From assembly GCA_028285385.1 (NCBI GenBank), contig JANQPR010000071.1, forward strand, positions 1 through 64,000: 64,000 nucleotides of DNA, in the 5' to 3' direction. The notes beneath the pieces are model-generated. The model was not told where the DNA came from. It saw only the letters and a program-made list of their open reading frames with translations, and searched no databases. A program made the translations under genes and the position numbers. Origin of the DNA: Phycisphaera sp. (GTDB lineage Bacteria; Planctomycetota; Phycisphaerae; Phycisphaerales; Phycisphaeraceae). Below are positions 48,081-59,600 of this stretch, piece by piece (position 1 is the stretch's first letter; the number at the start of each line of letters is the position of its first letter).

Positions 48081-48113
48081 TGAGTGTTCCCTGAGTCCTG
48101 AATCCAGTTCTGA

Positions 48114-48356
48114 TCAGTCTCCGCACCCGTGCGTGCCGCAGCATCGCGCCCCAAACCTCGACAGCTGATCGGGCTTACGAGCCATGACGATCCCTGCGCC
48201 GATTTGCCTCTGTACCGGTGATTCACGCGGTGTCCGACCCGCGTCAATCGAGGCACGGTCACACAGTTCGCCCCACGTAGTGATCCGCTCGCTCATGGCG
48301 TGATAGACGGCAACCTCGCGCCCGTTCTCTGGGCAGTGGTAGTCATAGGTCGGCAT
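48114..48356 (-). CDS. Second FmdB-like protein, cysteine-poor
   Basis: 80 residues from ATG 48356, two bases after the regulator's stop. It starts MPTYDYHCPENGREVAVYHAMSE, the FmdB pattern, but has one Cys (HCPENG) instead of a C-x-x-C pair. The following W-G-E-L-C-D-R-A-S-I-D region belongs to a known branch of FmdB-like proteins. The C terminus RCCGTHGCGD is Cys-rich, as in that branch. A canonical zinc ribbon is not formed by the N-terminal domain. Function unknown; it may bind metal with its tail. Confidence 0.72.
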   Translation of the reverse strand: MPTYDYHCPENGREVAVYHAMSERITTWGELCDRASIDAGRTPRESPVQRQIGAGIVMARKPDQLSRFGARCCGTHGCGD

Positions 48357-48358
48357 GG

Positions 48359-48751
48359 TCAACCGGCCGTCCGCTCTGACGTGACGCACTCCCCACATCG
48401 TCCAAAGAGCGTCAGCTCGTGCTCTTGGACCTCAAAGCCGGGCGGCACCATATTCGCGATGCCACCTGCGCAACCGTGTACGTCAAAGGCTTCCCCACAC
48501 TCACGGCAGAGGAAATGGTGATGATGCCCCCGGTCGGTCGGCTCGTAGCGCACATCATTGCGGCCCAGTCCCACGGCCCGAACTTCACCGGACTCCCGCA
48601 GGTGTTTGAGATGCCGATAGACCGTCGCGATGCCCAGCGTCGGCACCATGCGGGACGCGAGATTGAGAATCTCTCGGGGGTGCAGGGGACCCGGAGCGCT
48701 GCGGATGACCTCCCCTATGGCACTGCGCTGACAGGTGACTCTGGTGCTCAC
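48359..48751 (-). CDS. zur: Fur-family regulator, probably Zur
   Basis: 130 residues from GTG 48751, chosen because AAAGGAGA lies seven bases before it; the open frame upstream contains the operator. Winged helix at 10-70 with recognition helix ATVYRHLKHL. Regulatory metal residues in HHHHF (76-79), Cys82 and Cys85 (CRECG), His92, His111, and Cys119/Cys122 (CGEC), forming the Cys4 structural zinc and the sensory site. The Zur rather than Fur assignment rests on the content of the operon (two COG0523 genes and replacement enzymes), since the families are not separable by eye. A palindrome 50-70 bases upstream suggests autoregulation. Confidence 0.85.
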   Translation of the reverse strand: MSTRVTCQRSAIGEVIRSAPGPLHPREILNLASRMVPTLGIATVYRHLKHLRESGEVRAVGLGRNDVRYEPTDRGHHHHFLCRECGEAFDVHGCAGGIANMVPPGFEVQEHELTLFGRCGECVTSERTAG

Positions 48752-48800
48752 GCGGATGTCTCCTTTGAGTCGCTGGTCTGATGGGCACGGGCACGCCCGT

Positions 48801-48820
48801 AATGATACTTGATTATCATT
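48801..48820. promoter_or_regulatory. Fur/Zur-type operator upstream of the regulator gene
   Basis: AATGATA, six bases, TATCATT: a perfect 7-6-7 inverted repeat in an AT-rich patch, resembling TGATAAT..ATTATCA boxes of Fur/Zur proteins. It lies 50-70 bases before the start of the regulator gene, where it would cover the promoter of the whole gene run. Confidence 0.65.
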
Positions 48821-49222
48821 TCTCAACAGGAAGCGACGTATTGTGTTTTCGCCTCGGTAGCGGATGTGGAGGGCGCATTCCCCGCGACCCGACAGCAGAA
48901 GTCGACAACGCACTGCACGCTGAAGGCCGACGCTCGATGAAGAGAAGGAAGTCGATCTCGATCCGGCTTGGGCCCGGGGCAACCGAACTCGCACGTCGTA
49001 GCGCATCCGGGGAGATAATCCAAGGAATTCAACGCGGATCGCGCCGGACACATGGCCAGTGCGGTCACGGAACACATAAAGTCGTACGCGGTCGATCCTG
49101 GTCGATCGAGGACGACTTGGGTCGAATCATCAACCTGTGTCAACCCAAGACGGATAGTCCGAAGTGACTGCCGGAAAACGACTTACCGAGTGTCGCCCCA
49201 ATCGCTCAATGGCTCATCTATC
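48821..49222. other. Gene-free stretch at the island edge
   Basis: About 400 bases between the operator and the tRNA fragment. Frames on both strands are short, start poorly and show no coding character. No integrase or excisionase remnant is recognisable. Confidence 0.5.
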
Positions 49223-49450
<228 letters not shown>

Positions 49451-50139
49451 TGTCCAGATCTGCGTTGAGTTCAGCCATCTCGCGTTCGATCTCCGCCCGC
49501 TTGTCGTGCGTCGACGGCTCCAGGTAGTGGCCCCCCATTACGAAACCTTCCGACGCAATGAGCGCTAGCAACTCGTCATCCCCCTCCGTTTCCAGCCCCA
49601 TCGGGTCGCGGTAGCTGACGGGGTCGTTCATCACGTAGGCGTACGCGTTCGGCCCGTCGACGTAGCCCGCCGGGTCGGGGTTCAGCCAGCGTTGCAGCTC
49701 GGGGCTGTAGAAGCGGTGGCGGAAGTGGTAAGCGTCCAACGCTTCCACGTACCGCCCGCCCTGGTGGCCGTGGAGCATCTCGACATCGCTCACGGCGTCC
49801 GCGTCGTCGGTGAAGTCGGCGTCGAGGACGGTGCGGTTGCCGTAGGGGTCGTAGCGGTAGCGTTCCAGGATCGCCCCCGTCTCGTCGGCGACGGCGGTCA
49901 CGTTCATGTTCGCGTCTTGCATGACGTAGACGCGTTCTTCTAATCCACTTGCCAAGGAACTATCCGCGTCCCGGTCCCGCAGGATCAGGCCGTCAATATA
50001 CCCCGGGTCCCAGACGTACGAGGCGTAGACCTGCCCGTTGCGGTGCTCTTCGAGCAGTTGCCAGTTGGACGCGCCGCCGTAGAAATAGTTCTCGTTGGCG
50101 GTGGTGTTTTCGACGAGCCGGCGGCAAGCGAACCATGCT

Positions 50140-50176
50140 CGCACACATCGCCTTCGGCGAGGTGTGTGGCACCCGG
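50140..50176 (+). repeat. Dispersed hairpin repeat, partial copy 3
   Basis: Matches the right-hand hairpin of copies 1 and 2 (CACACATCGCC, loop, GGCGAGGTGTG-TGGCACCCGG) in the same orientation. It marks the broken 5' end of the RHS tip. Confidence 0.7.
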
Positions 50177-50220
50177 CTTCGAACGTCATCCATCAAAGTC
50201 GATCAATATCCCAACCAAGT

Positions 50221-50643
50221 TCAATAGTAAAGAATCCAGTTTTCATGAATCCGGTCCTTTCGATAGGTGCCTCCCCACCCCAACTCCGAACCTGTCCATG
50301 CCTCATCGGTTTGCTCCCACTCAAGAGGAAAGTAAACCAACAATTCATCTGCCTGAAGACTGTGCGTTGGGAGCAAAATCACAAAAACGAACTTACCCTC
50401 GCTCGCTCTGGACGGGATCATGTAAGTAACGTCGTAATCCTCAAGCAGCTTTGAGTAAGGCGAGAACACATCGCTAGAAAAACCAGAAGGGAGCTCTCCT
50501 TCTCGCTGGTGATACGAGCTTATCTCGCTAATCAAGGCCGTAAAGGCGGATGAAATCTGCTTTACCTGCAAGTCTCGTGGCGATGGCTCGCTACCACAAC
50601 CAACAAGTACGAGAACAGTCAGCAACATCGAAAAGCCCTTCAT
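50221..50643 (-). CDS. Small lipoprotein, candidate immunity protein of the RHS toxin
   Basis: 140 residues from ATG 50643 with AGAGGACTGAAT upstream. Residues 1-15 form a lipoprotein signal (MKGFSMLLTVLVLVGC) with Cys15 as the lipidation site. The mature part is a small alpha/beta domain (VKQISSAFTALISEISSYHQ, GKFVFVILLPTHS, ELLVYFPLEWEQ) with no named family recognised. It begins 19 bp after the toxin stop and shares the toxin end's low GC. By analogy to polymorphic toxin loci it is the immunity gene. Membrane anchoring would suit a toxin that acts in the periplasm or enters through it; this is an inference. Confidence 0.65.
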   Translation of the reverse strand: MKGFSMLLTVLVLVGCGSEPSPRDLQVKQISSAFTALISEISSYHQREGELPSGFSSDVFSPYSKLLEDYDVTYMIPSRASEGKFVFVILLPTHSLQADELLVYFPLEWEQTDEAWTGSELGWGGTYRKDRIHENWILYY

Positions 50644-50662
50644 ATTCAGTCCTCTTAAGACA

Positions 50663-53600
50663 TTAATAAATCCTACCTGTTCCCGTAACACCATTTACAG
50701 GGGTATTCCATGGTTTTCCAACCTGACGATTTGGGAAGGTGAAGCTGCCATCGTGCAACGCCCCCTCTTGAATCCTCTGTCGAATGTAGTCAGATGGGTC
50801 ACCGCCTGCCTTCTCATACCTTGCGGCATCGATTCCAATCTGAATGGCGCGCTGATCAAAAGGATCATCGCCATAAGCAACCTCGAATGGAGCCGTTACA
50901 AGATCTTTCCATTCGAAATGATCGCCATCTCTGTCCGTATCTTGAAAGATGCCAGCGCCAAGCTTCAACGTGGTGTCGTAGAAATTCGCATGATGCCCGA
51001 CATAGCCAAAGTGAATATTTGCGACGGCGTCGTAGCGGACTGGCGTCTCATACAAAGTTACATAGCGACGCTTGATGTTCCCTTCATCAACCTTATTCAT
51101 CTTGTTCAACTGCGGCTTGTAATCCCAGCGACCTCCCGGCTTAACTAACTCAACAAAAGTTGAATATGAAGTAACGGTCGTCATCGTACCGCCCGGCCCG
51201 GTATTGCCTACAAATTCTGCAGTCTTTCTGTTGTTCTTCAATTCTTCATTGAACCAACCAGTGATATCGCGGCCCGCCGCATTGTTCTCGACGAAGTCGT
51301 TCCACGTCTCCGCAGCACCGCGGAGCAGCTTGTAGCGGAGAAGGTCTTCTCTCCACGTTGACTCACGGTCCCGGAACTGTTCGCCAGGCTGAGATGTCCT
51401 GAACGGGTTTCGGACCGGGAGGTCCGTGTCGTCCTGCGGAGTATCTAAACCCGAAGGATCGACCGTTGAACCAAAGATGTGATATCCGGCATAGCGGTTC
51501 ATGCCGTCTGGGTAGCCCGCCGGGTCGCGGCTGATGAAGCGGCCAAGGTCGGAATGCCAGTAGCGGGCGCGTTGGTGGTGCAGGCCGGAGGCGTCTTCGC
51601 GCAGGCCCTGGAAGCCGACGGTCAGGTCGGAGTTGCTCTCGCCGTCGTCGTCGTCGGTGAAGTCGGCGTCGAGCACGGTGCGATTGCCATAGGGGTCGTA
51701 GCGGAAGCGTTCGACCACCGTCCCGGTATCGTCGGTTAACGCGACGACGCTGTAGCTCTCGTCGGTCAGGGCGTAGCGGCGTTCGTCGAGCGTGCCGTTG
51801 CCGTCGGTGTCGCGATCCTGCAGCAGCAGGGCGTCGATGTACTCCGGCGACCAGACGTACTGGCGGTCGATCGTCGCGCTGCCGCCGCTGGGCGTCACCG
51901 TCTCCTCGATCACTGAGCCCGCGTCGTGGTAGAAGTCACGGGTCTCGGTGAGCGTGCCGCTGCTGTACGTCGCCTCCGACACGCGGCGGTGGTTGGCGTC
52001 GTATCCGTAGGTGAAGGCCGTATTGCTTGTGCCGCTGTCCTTGAGTTCGACCAGCCGGTTCCACGCGTCGTACACGGCGGTGTAGCCCGAGGCCGGGTCG
52101 CCTGGGACCGGGAGTGTGGTGAGGTTGCCGGCGGAGTCGTGGGCGGGCGTGGTCCAGCCGCCGCCGGTGATGGCCGTTACCTCATTGGCGGCGTTGTGGG
52201 TGCGGGTCTGCGTGAGGTCGGCGGTGCCGTCGCCGTCGTCGTCCTGGGTGAGCTGGTCCCAGTTGCCCAGGGCGTTGAGGGCCCAGTCCTGGCTGAAGGT
52301 GCCGGTGCCGGCCTGGATGGCGGTGGCGCCGGCGTTGAGCTCGCCGCGCTCGGTGGCGCTGAGGCGGTGGAGGGCGTCGTAGGTGTAGAGTTCGTCTTGG
52401 GCGACGCTGTTGACCGTGGCGACGGTGTCGTTGCGGGAGGTGCGTTGGCCGAGGCGGTTGTGGGTGTACTGGAGGCGGGCGAGATCGGTCGACGCGGAGG
52501 TGTCGAGCCAGCGCTGGTCGGCGAGTCGGCCGAAGCGGTCGAGGCCGTTGTATGGGTCGCCGGCGTCGCCGTTGGGCTCGGCGCCCTGTTTGAGGTAGGT
52601 CAGTTCGAGGGCGGGCTCGTCGAGGGTGCGGCGGATGGTGTTGCCCAGACCGAGGTAGGCGTAGGTGGCGAGCGTGCCGGTCGTTGCGCTGTCGGTGATG
52701 GATGAGAGGCGGGAGACGTCGTCGTCGATGCCCGCGGCGTAGTTGAAGGTGAGCGTGCGGCCGTCGGGGTAGGTCAGGCCGGTGAGGCGGGAGTGGTTCG
52801 CGCCCGAGGCCATCTCGGAGTAGGTGTACTGGACGCTCGGGCTGGTGGAGGTGTTGACCGCGCCGCCGTGGGCCTGGTACTCGGCGACGAGTTGGCCGAG
52901 GCCGTTGAACTCGCGTTGGACCTGGTTGACGATGTTGCCGCCCGAGTCGGTGTCGTAGCTGGTGAAGAGGTACGCGCGGCCGGCGGAGTCGTAGGCGGTG
53001 TCGATGCGGCGGACGGAGCCGTCGACGCCGGTGCCGAGGGTCGTGACGGCGTCGCTGGTGACCCTGCCGAGGTCGTCGTAGGCGTAGGTGTGGACGTTGC
53101 CGTTGAGGTCGGTCTTGGTCTCGACCTGGCCGAGGGCGTTGTAGGTGTAGGTTTCCTGCTGGGAGGTGCTGGCTGCGCCGGTGCTGCGGTCGGGGTATTT
53201 GATCGCGGCGAGGAGGTCATTGGAGGCCAGGTCGGACCCACTTCCGGGCGTGACGCCGTAGACGTACTCGGTGGTTTGGTCGGCCTCGCCGGCGGGGAGG
53301 TCGGCGGTAAGGGTGACTAGGTTGCCCAAGCCGTCGTAGGTGTAACGGGTCGTGCGGTCGTCTTCGTCAGAGGGGGTGCCGTCGATGTAGGATTCGATTT
53401 GCGTCAGCGTGCGCCCGAGGTCGTCGTACTCGAAGCGGGTGACGGTCCCGGTCGGGTCGGTGGACTCGTAGAGGTGGCCGGCGGGCGTGTAGGTGTAAGA
53501 GGACACGAGCACGTCGTCGGAACGGGTGGGTACGGCACCCGGACGGGCGTAGGCGCTGCCGCCGTTGGTGCCGACCGAGACGTCGGCGGTCTTGCGGTCG

Positions 53601-56600
53601 GCGCGGTCGTAGTAGCTGGCGGCGTAGCTGACGCGGGCCTTCGGCGCGGTGGTGCTGGCGGGGTCGCCGAGTTCGCCGGTGCCGGTTGCGTCGTGGAAGC
53701 GCTGTCGGCTAGTGACCAGGAGCAGGTTGCCCGCGTTGTCGTAGTCGAACTCTGCCTGCTCCAGAACGATGTCACCGGTCACGTTGAAGGCGTCCGCGTA
53801 AGCGGTATCGCCCCCGCCATCGCCGGAGTAGGTCGCCGTCAAACGGCCGGCGCCGTCGTAGGCGTTTTTGGTGACCAGGCCGCCGGGCTCGGAGGACTTG
53901 ACCAGTTGCCCGCGGGCGTCGTGCCAGAACGCGCTGTCGAGGCTGTCAGTCGAGACGGTGCCGTTGCTCGGGTCGACGCTGAAGGTCTGTGAGCGGTACA
54001 CCCGGCCCAAGTCGTCGAAGTCCTGTGTGGACTTGGCGCGGAGCAGCGAGGCCGAAGGCGCATCGGGCACACCGTCGCTGTTGGCGTCGGTGATGGTGAC
54101 ACCGTCCCCGTCGTAGACCTCGGTGGTCACTGCCTGGTTCAGGTTGTCGTAGGTCGTGAAGACGATGGGCCGCTGAACGCTGGCGGCTTCGGTCCCGGCA
54201 CCCACGCCGGACTTGGTCGCGACGAGGCGGTTGCGCCAGTCGTAGAAGTTGTCGGTGACACGGGCCTCGTTCCCGTTCGGGCCGGTGAAGGACTCGCTAC
54301 GGGTCAGGTCGCCGTCGCCGACGCCGTCCTCGTCGTAGGTGAACCGGCTGACCAGCGTCATGTTGGACGCGGTCGCGGCGTTGGCGGGGGTCCACGGCTC
54401 GCTGTCGGTCGTGGTGTCGTCCGTACCGACATAGACACCCCGGGCCCGGCCTAGGCCGTCGCGCAGCGTGACGGTGATGGTGCCGTTGGCGTTGACCATC
54501 CGGTCCTGCTTGGCGTGGTGGTCCAAGCTGAAAGCCGAGCGATAGTAGTTCGTGCCTTCGGTGCCGAGGTTGGCCGAGGTGGAGTACGTCAAGCCACCGA
54601 GTTGGTGGTAGACGCGGTCTTCAACGATCTGGCCGGCATCGTTTTTGAATGAGCGTGAAAGCGATTCGAGACTGCCGATCGCCTCCGTGCCGTCCGGCCG
54701 TCCGTTGGTCAGGTTCGGCGTCGCCGACATCGTCAGCGTCTCGACGTAGCTGCCTGGCCGGTCGCTGCGGATCACGCGGGTCGGGCCGGTGGGCGTGTTG
54801 GTCCCGCTGTCCCAACCGCTGTAGATGCGGACCTCATGGTCGGCGTCGTTGTAGACGGTGTAGTCGACGTTGCCGTTGGCGTCGGTCGCCCTGGTGACCC
54901 GGCCCAATCCATCCACCTCATAGGTGTTGGTCAGGTGTAGGCCCCCGCTCGCTGGCGTCGACCAGCCGGTCGGTAGGCCGGTGAAGTCCGCAGTCTGTGT
55001 CGTGTCAACGTCGGCGATGGTCTTGGTGACCGCGCCGGTCCTGTGGTCGTACTCGGTGTAGTGCAGGAACCCGTCGGCGTCGCGTTGCCAGGTCAGTCGG
55101 CCGTCGACGTCGAACACAGCGTCCGTCGAGTTGGCGACGCCCGAGCCGTTCTGGGTCGTGTCGATCACTGGCAAGGTGGCCTCGATCGACTCGGCCTGCA
55201 CCTTGCCCGTGTGCCAGTCGTAGTCGTAGCTCGTGGTCTGCGGGTCGGTGCCGTTGCCGCGGTAGACGGTCGAGGTGGCCCGCGGGCTCACGCTCGCTAC
55301 ACCGGCGGAACGCGTGAAGTAGGTCTGCTCGGTCAGCTTGACCGGGGTGCCAAGCTCGCCGTGCTTGATGAAGCGTGACTTGACATACCCGTCGACGCTG
55401 CCGGCTGAAGTCTCCGTGGCCGTGGTTGTGTCGTAGTACTGCGTGGTGCGGATAACGCCGTTGGCGTCGTCGAGGTACTGGAAGTTCCCGCCGACTTGAT
55501 TCAGCAGGTCGCCGGCGCTCTCGTCGTAGCCGGTGACCGCGGGCGACTCCGCTTTCCAGATGAGGCGGCCGTCGTCGTCGTAGCGGTAGTAGGTGAGCCA
55601 CTCCTCGCCCTGCAGCCCGGTGTTGACCGTGTCCTGTACGTTCTTGAACACCTTCAACATGATGTTGCCGGCGCTGTTCGAGTAGATGACGTTCTGGTTG
55701 CCGTTGGGCAGCGTCTCGGTGGTCCGGGTCATCCAGTAGTTGTGGTCCGCGATGTAGTCCGAGGGCGGCGGCCCGCCGGGGACTCCCAGCAGAATGCGTC
55801 GGTAATAGTCGTAGGTATACGTCCCGACCCCGCCATTCTCCGAATCGCCCATACCCTGTATGTCGTGTCGCGTGGCCCGACGCTGCGCGTCGTACTCGAA
55901 GTAGTGGTTCGCGTAGGGCGCAACTTGGGTGTCCGTCGCGGAGAACGGGTCGGCCACTGCTGCGTCAAGCCGAGCGAAGCTCTCGGCGTGGAGGACATAC
56001 TTCAGGCCGTGGGTGTAGCCACCGACCTCGCCGTACTCGTAGTAGCGGTAGTACTTCTGATCGATGGCCGCCTCCGCCGAGTCCTTGACGGTCACCAGCT
56101 TGAGGTCGCCCAGGTTGCCGTAGTCCTGACCGGCCTCGTAGTAGACGTAATCCGCCTCGCGCACCACGTCCCAGCCGCCGGAACCGTCCGGCCGACGCAA
56201 CTGTCCATTCGTGATCTTGCCCTCGTTCGGATTGCCGGACCCGGCGTAAGTGTAGAGCCACGACTCTCCGTCCACGCTCGCGGTGTCCTGGCGGCGGATC
56301 TCCGCGATGTCCCCGTCGGCGGTCCATGCGGCCACGTATGTTCGGTTGCCCGCGCCGTCAAACGACTCTTTGAACTGGCCGCGCTGTTTCTCGGGCAAAG
56401 CGCCATCAAAATCGAAGAACACGTACCGCTCGCCGGTCGTCGTCGTGAACGTGAACTCACCCCCGGATTCGGTCAAGCGGTTGTCCAGGTGGCCCGCGGC
56501 GGTATAGGCCCCGCCGCTGCCGCGATAGAACGCGCGGACGTCCGTGCCGCTGCCGATGACTTCGATCGTGCCCCCGCCGTTGAGACGCTTGAGTGAGGGC

Positions 56601-59600
56601 AGCTCCGAGTTCACAAAGCCGTTGCCGTACCGCTCCGAGGTCAGGAACTGGCCGCGGTTGGTCCAGCTACGGCGGTGACCGAACGGATCGCCGAACCCGT
56701 CGGACTCGAGATCGGTGGTCTGATAGACCACAGCCCCGTCGTGGTAGCGGATCGGGTCGTCGCTCAGGTTGTCCGGGACCGGTACGTCGCCCGCGGCGTC
56801 GGGGTTCTCGTTACCAAGGTCCGACGTGCCCGGCGACAGGTTCTCGTCAACCTCTTCGAACTCGATGTCGAACTCTTCGATCTGATTGGCGGTATAGGTC
56901 CCGTAGAAGTCAGGCACATCGCCAATATGGGCGATCTTCCAGCCGCTCCACCCCGAAAGAATGTCGAAAGTTCGGTAGCGGATGAAACCGTAACCTCCGT
57001 CGGTATTCTGGTCCGGCCAAAAGTCATCGGGGATGACAGTGCCGTTGATGTCGGTGCCCGCCAGAAGATCGTTGGCGACGACATCGGGTGAACCGGTGAC
57101 GGTCTTGCCGGTTTCGACACCCATGTCAGCTGAGATGTCGACACCGTTCTCGTCGCGGATCGCGTTGATCCGCATGGGCCCGCCCGTGTTAGGCTGATCG
57201 AGGGTTTGTGTCCCGTTGGTGTAGACAATCACCTGACCGCCGCCGGCTTGGGCCGCGGACGCCCGGGCAAACACGGAAGTGTTACGCGGGAGGTTTTGCG
57301 CGATGACCGCATTGTCCTGATTCAGCCCAGTAGCTGTGTAGAACGTCGCGTTATCGACCGAGGTCTCGAAAGTGAGTGGGCCAGTCCCGACCGTCGACAA
57401 GCCGTCGACCGCCACACGGATCTCGTCGCCTGAGAACGCCCTCGTCGAAGTCGAAACATCTACGCCGGATTCACGGTAGGTCGACCCGGCCCCGATCTCG
57501 GTTAGTCCGGCATTGACATAGGTGGTCGGGTTGACCTCTAGACGACCACCGTTTGAGGCTTTCAGGGCGCCATCGTTCCGGAAGGTTGTCGCCGAAACCT
57601 TTAAGCTCGTACCGGACTGGTCGGCATCAATTGTGCCTTGATTGATCAGGGTGGCGTCGCCGTTGAACGTTCCGTTGCTGCCGATGTAATAGATGGCGTG
57701 CTTGTGGTGCCGGTAGACATCGCCTTCTCCTTCGATCAAAACGTCGGCGCCAACGGTCAGCGTCATGTCGGTATCGGCATCGATACCCGTCATCCGCAAG
57801 TTGCTGCCGCCCTGCAGTGTGATCGTGCCGTTCCCACCGAGTGTCTGGGTGCCCTGGAAGGTGACCTGTTCGTCGTCGATCAATGTGATCGCGGTGTTCA
57901 GCGTCAGCCCGTCGCGCACCCAGAGCTCACCACCATCGAAGTTGATCCCGGAATCGAGGGTGACGCCCCCCTCCAAGATGCCCGTGCCGCTGCTCCCGGT
58001 TCCGATCAGCCACTCGGCTCCGGCCGTCGCGGCAAGCGTTCCGCCGACCACCGTGCCGTACGTCGGCCCGGACGCCGTGATGATGCGCCATGATCCGGTG
58101 GTCGAGTCAAGCTGCAGTGTTTCGCCGGTGTTGTCCAGCTCGCCGTACAAGAAGACATCGCCCCCGCTGCGAGACCACGAGCCGAGGTCACCCGTGGCAA
58201 ACTTGCCGCCAAGCCAGAGCTCCCCCCCGGAGACATCGAACGCGGAGTCGACATCGCCGCTCCAGACACCGCCGAGATCGATCTCGCCGTTCGTGGGCAC
58301 CTCAACCGTGCCGCCCTGGGTCCAGACCTGTGTCGTGTTGCCCTTGTAGACGGATAGCCGGCCTCCACCTTCTGCCCGCAAGGTGCCTTGGTTATCAAGC
58401 GGAAGCGTCAGCCTCAGGGATTCGCCCGTAGCGTCGTCCCCGATCGCGGCCCCTTCGAGCAGGAGTGATTCGTTGCCGGTATGCGTTCCGTACCCGGTTC
58501 CGTTCCAGTAGCTGTTGACCGTGTAGGCCTGGCCGTGACCACGCAGTTTGATGCCACTCCCGAGCGTAATCTGTACATCGCCGGATGACGAGTTACCGAC
58601 GATCTTGAGTGCGCCGCCGTCCAACACCAAATCCCCGGTTCCGGAGACGGTCTGCTGTCCTTGCAGAACAAGGTCACGGTTGTCTGGAATCGTCAGAACG
58701 CCGTCTAGGGTGAGGCCGTTCTCAACCCAGAGATCACCATCAGAGATCGTGACATCCCCGGTGATAACCACGCCATCGAAGAGCGAGTTCACGACGCTGA
58801 TGCCCGACGGCACAACCCAGGAGCCGCCGGCGATCTCGCTAGTACCGGTGACACTGACGGCACCCGCAACATCGGCTGTGGTCTGCACGGTCAGAGTCGC
58901 GTCGTCGACCGACAACGCCTCTTCGCTGTCCAGGCTTCGAACCGCCTGAGTGCCCGAATCGATCGTGATGGTGGGCGTGCCCGCCACGTCGATGACTACG
59001 TCGTGATTCCCATTTGGGACGGCGTCAGACGACCAGTTCAGGGGGTCATCCCAAGAAGTCTCATCGCCGCCGCCGTCCCACTCGACGGTGCTGATCGCGG
59101 CGAGGTCCGCGACGTCCTGGGCGGACAGCGTCTGGTCGTACAGCCGGAAGTCGTCGAGCGCCCCGTCGAGGTAGCGGCCGGATTGTGGGTACTGGTGGCC
59201 GAGGTACACATCGCCCGATCCCGCGTCGAGACTGCCGTTGCCGGTGCCCGTCACGGAGGCCGTCTTGTCGACCCCGTCGACGTAGATCTTGACGTCGCCG
59301 GTCGCCGGGTCGTAGGTGCCGGCGTAGTGGTGCCAGTCGGTGATGTCGAAGTTCGCTTCGTTGTCGCCGTCGAACTCAGCATACTTCCACGCGCCGTTGA
59401 TCCGCACGTAGAATCGGTTCTTCTCGGAGTTCTTGATCGGGTGGATGATGAAGTTGTTCTGGCGGCTGGAGAGGACGCCGTGCTCGTTCCACGTCGCGGT
59501 ATCGCTTTTCGCCCACAAGGCAACCGACAGCGGTCCCGTGAGGTTGGGGACGTTCGCGATGCTGACTTGGTCGTCGACCCCATCGAACTGTAGAGCGCTC

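Noticed and set aside
48823-49143. 106-codon minus-strand frame upstream of the regulator
   Set aside because: It would overlap the promoter and operator region, has no ribosome binding site and no recognisable motif.
55496-56596. 366-codon plus-strand frame inside the RHS gene
   Set aside because: Antisense to YD repeats; no start signal and no domain.
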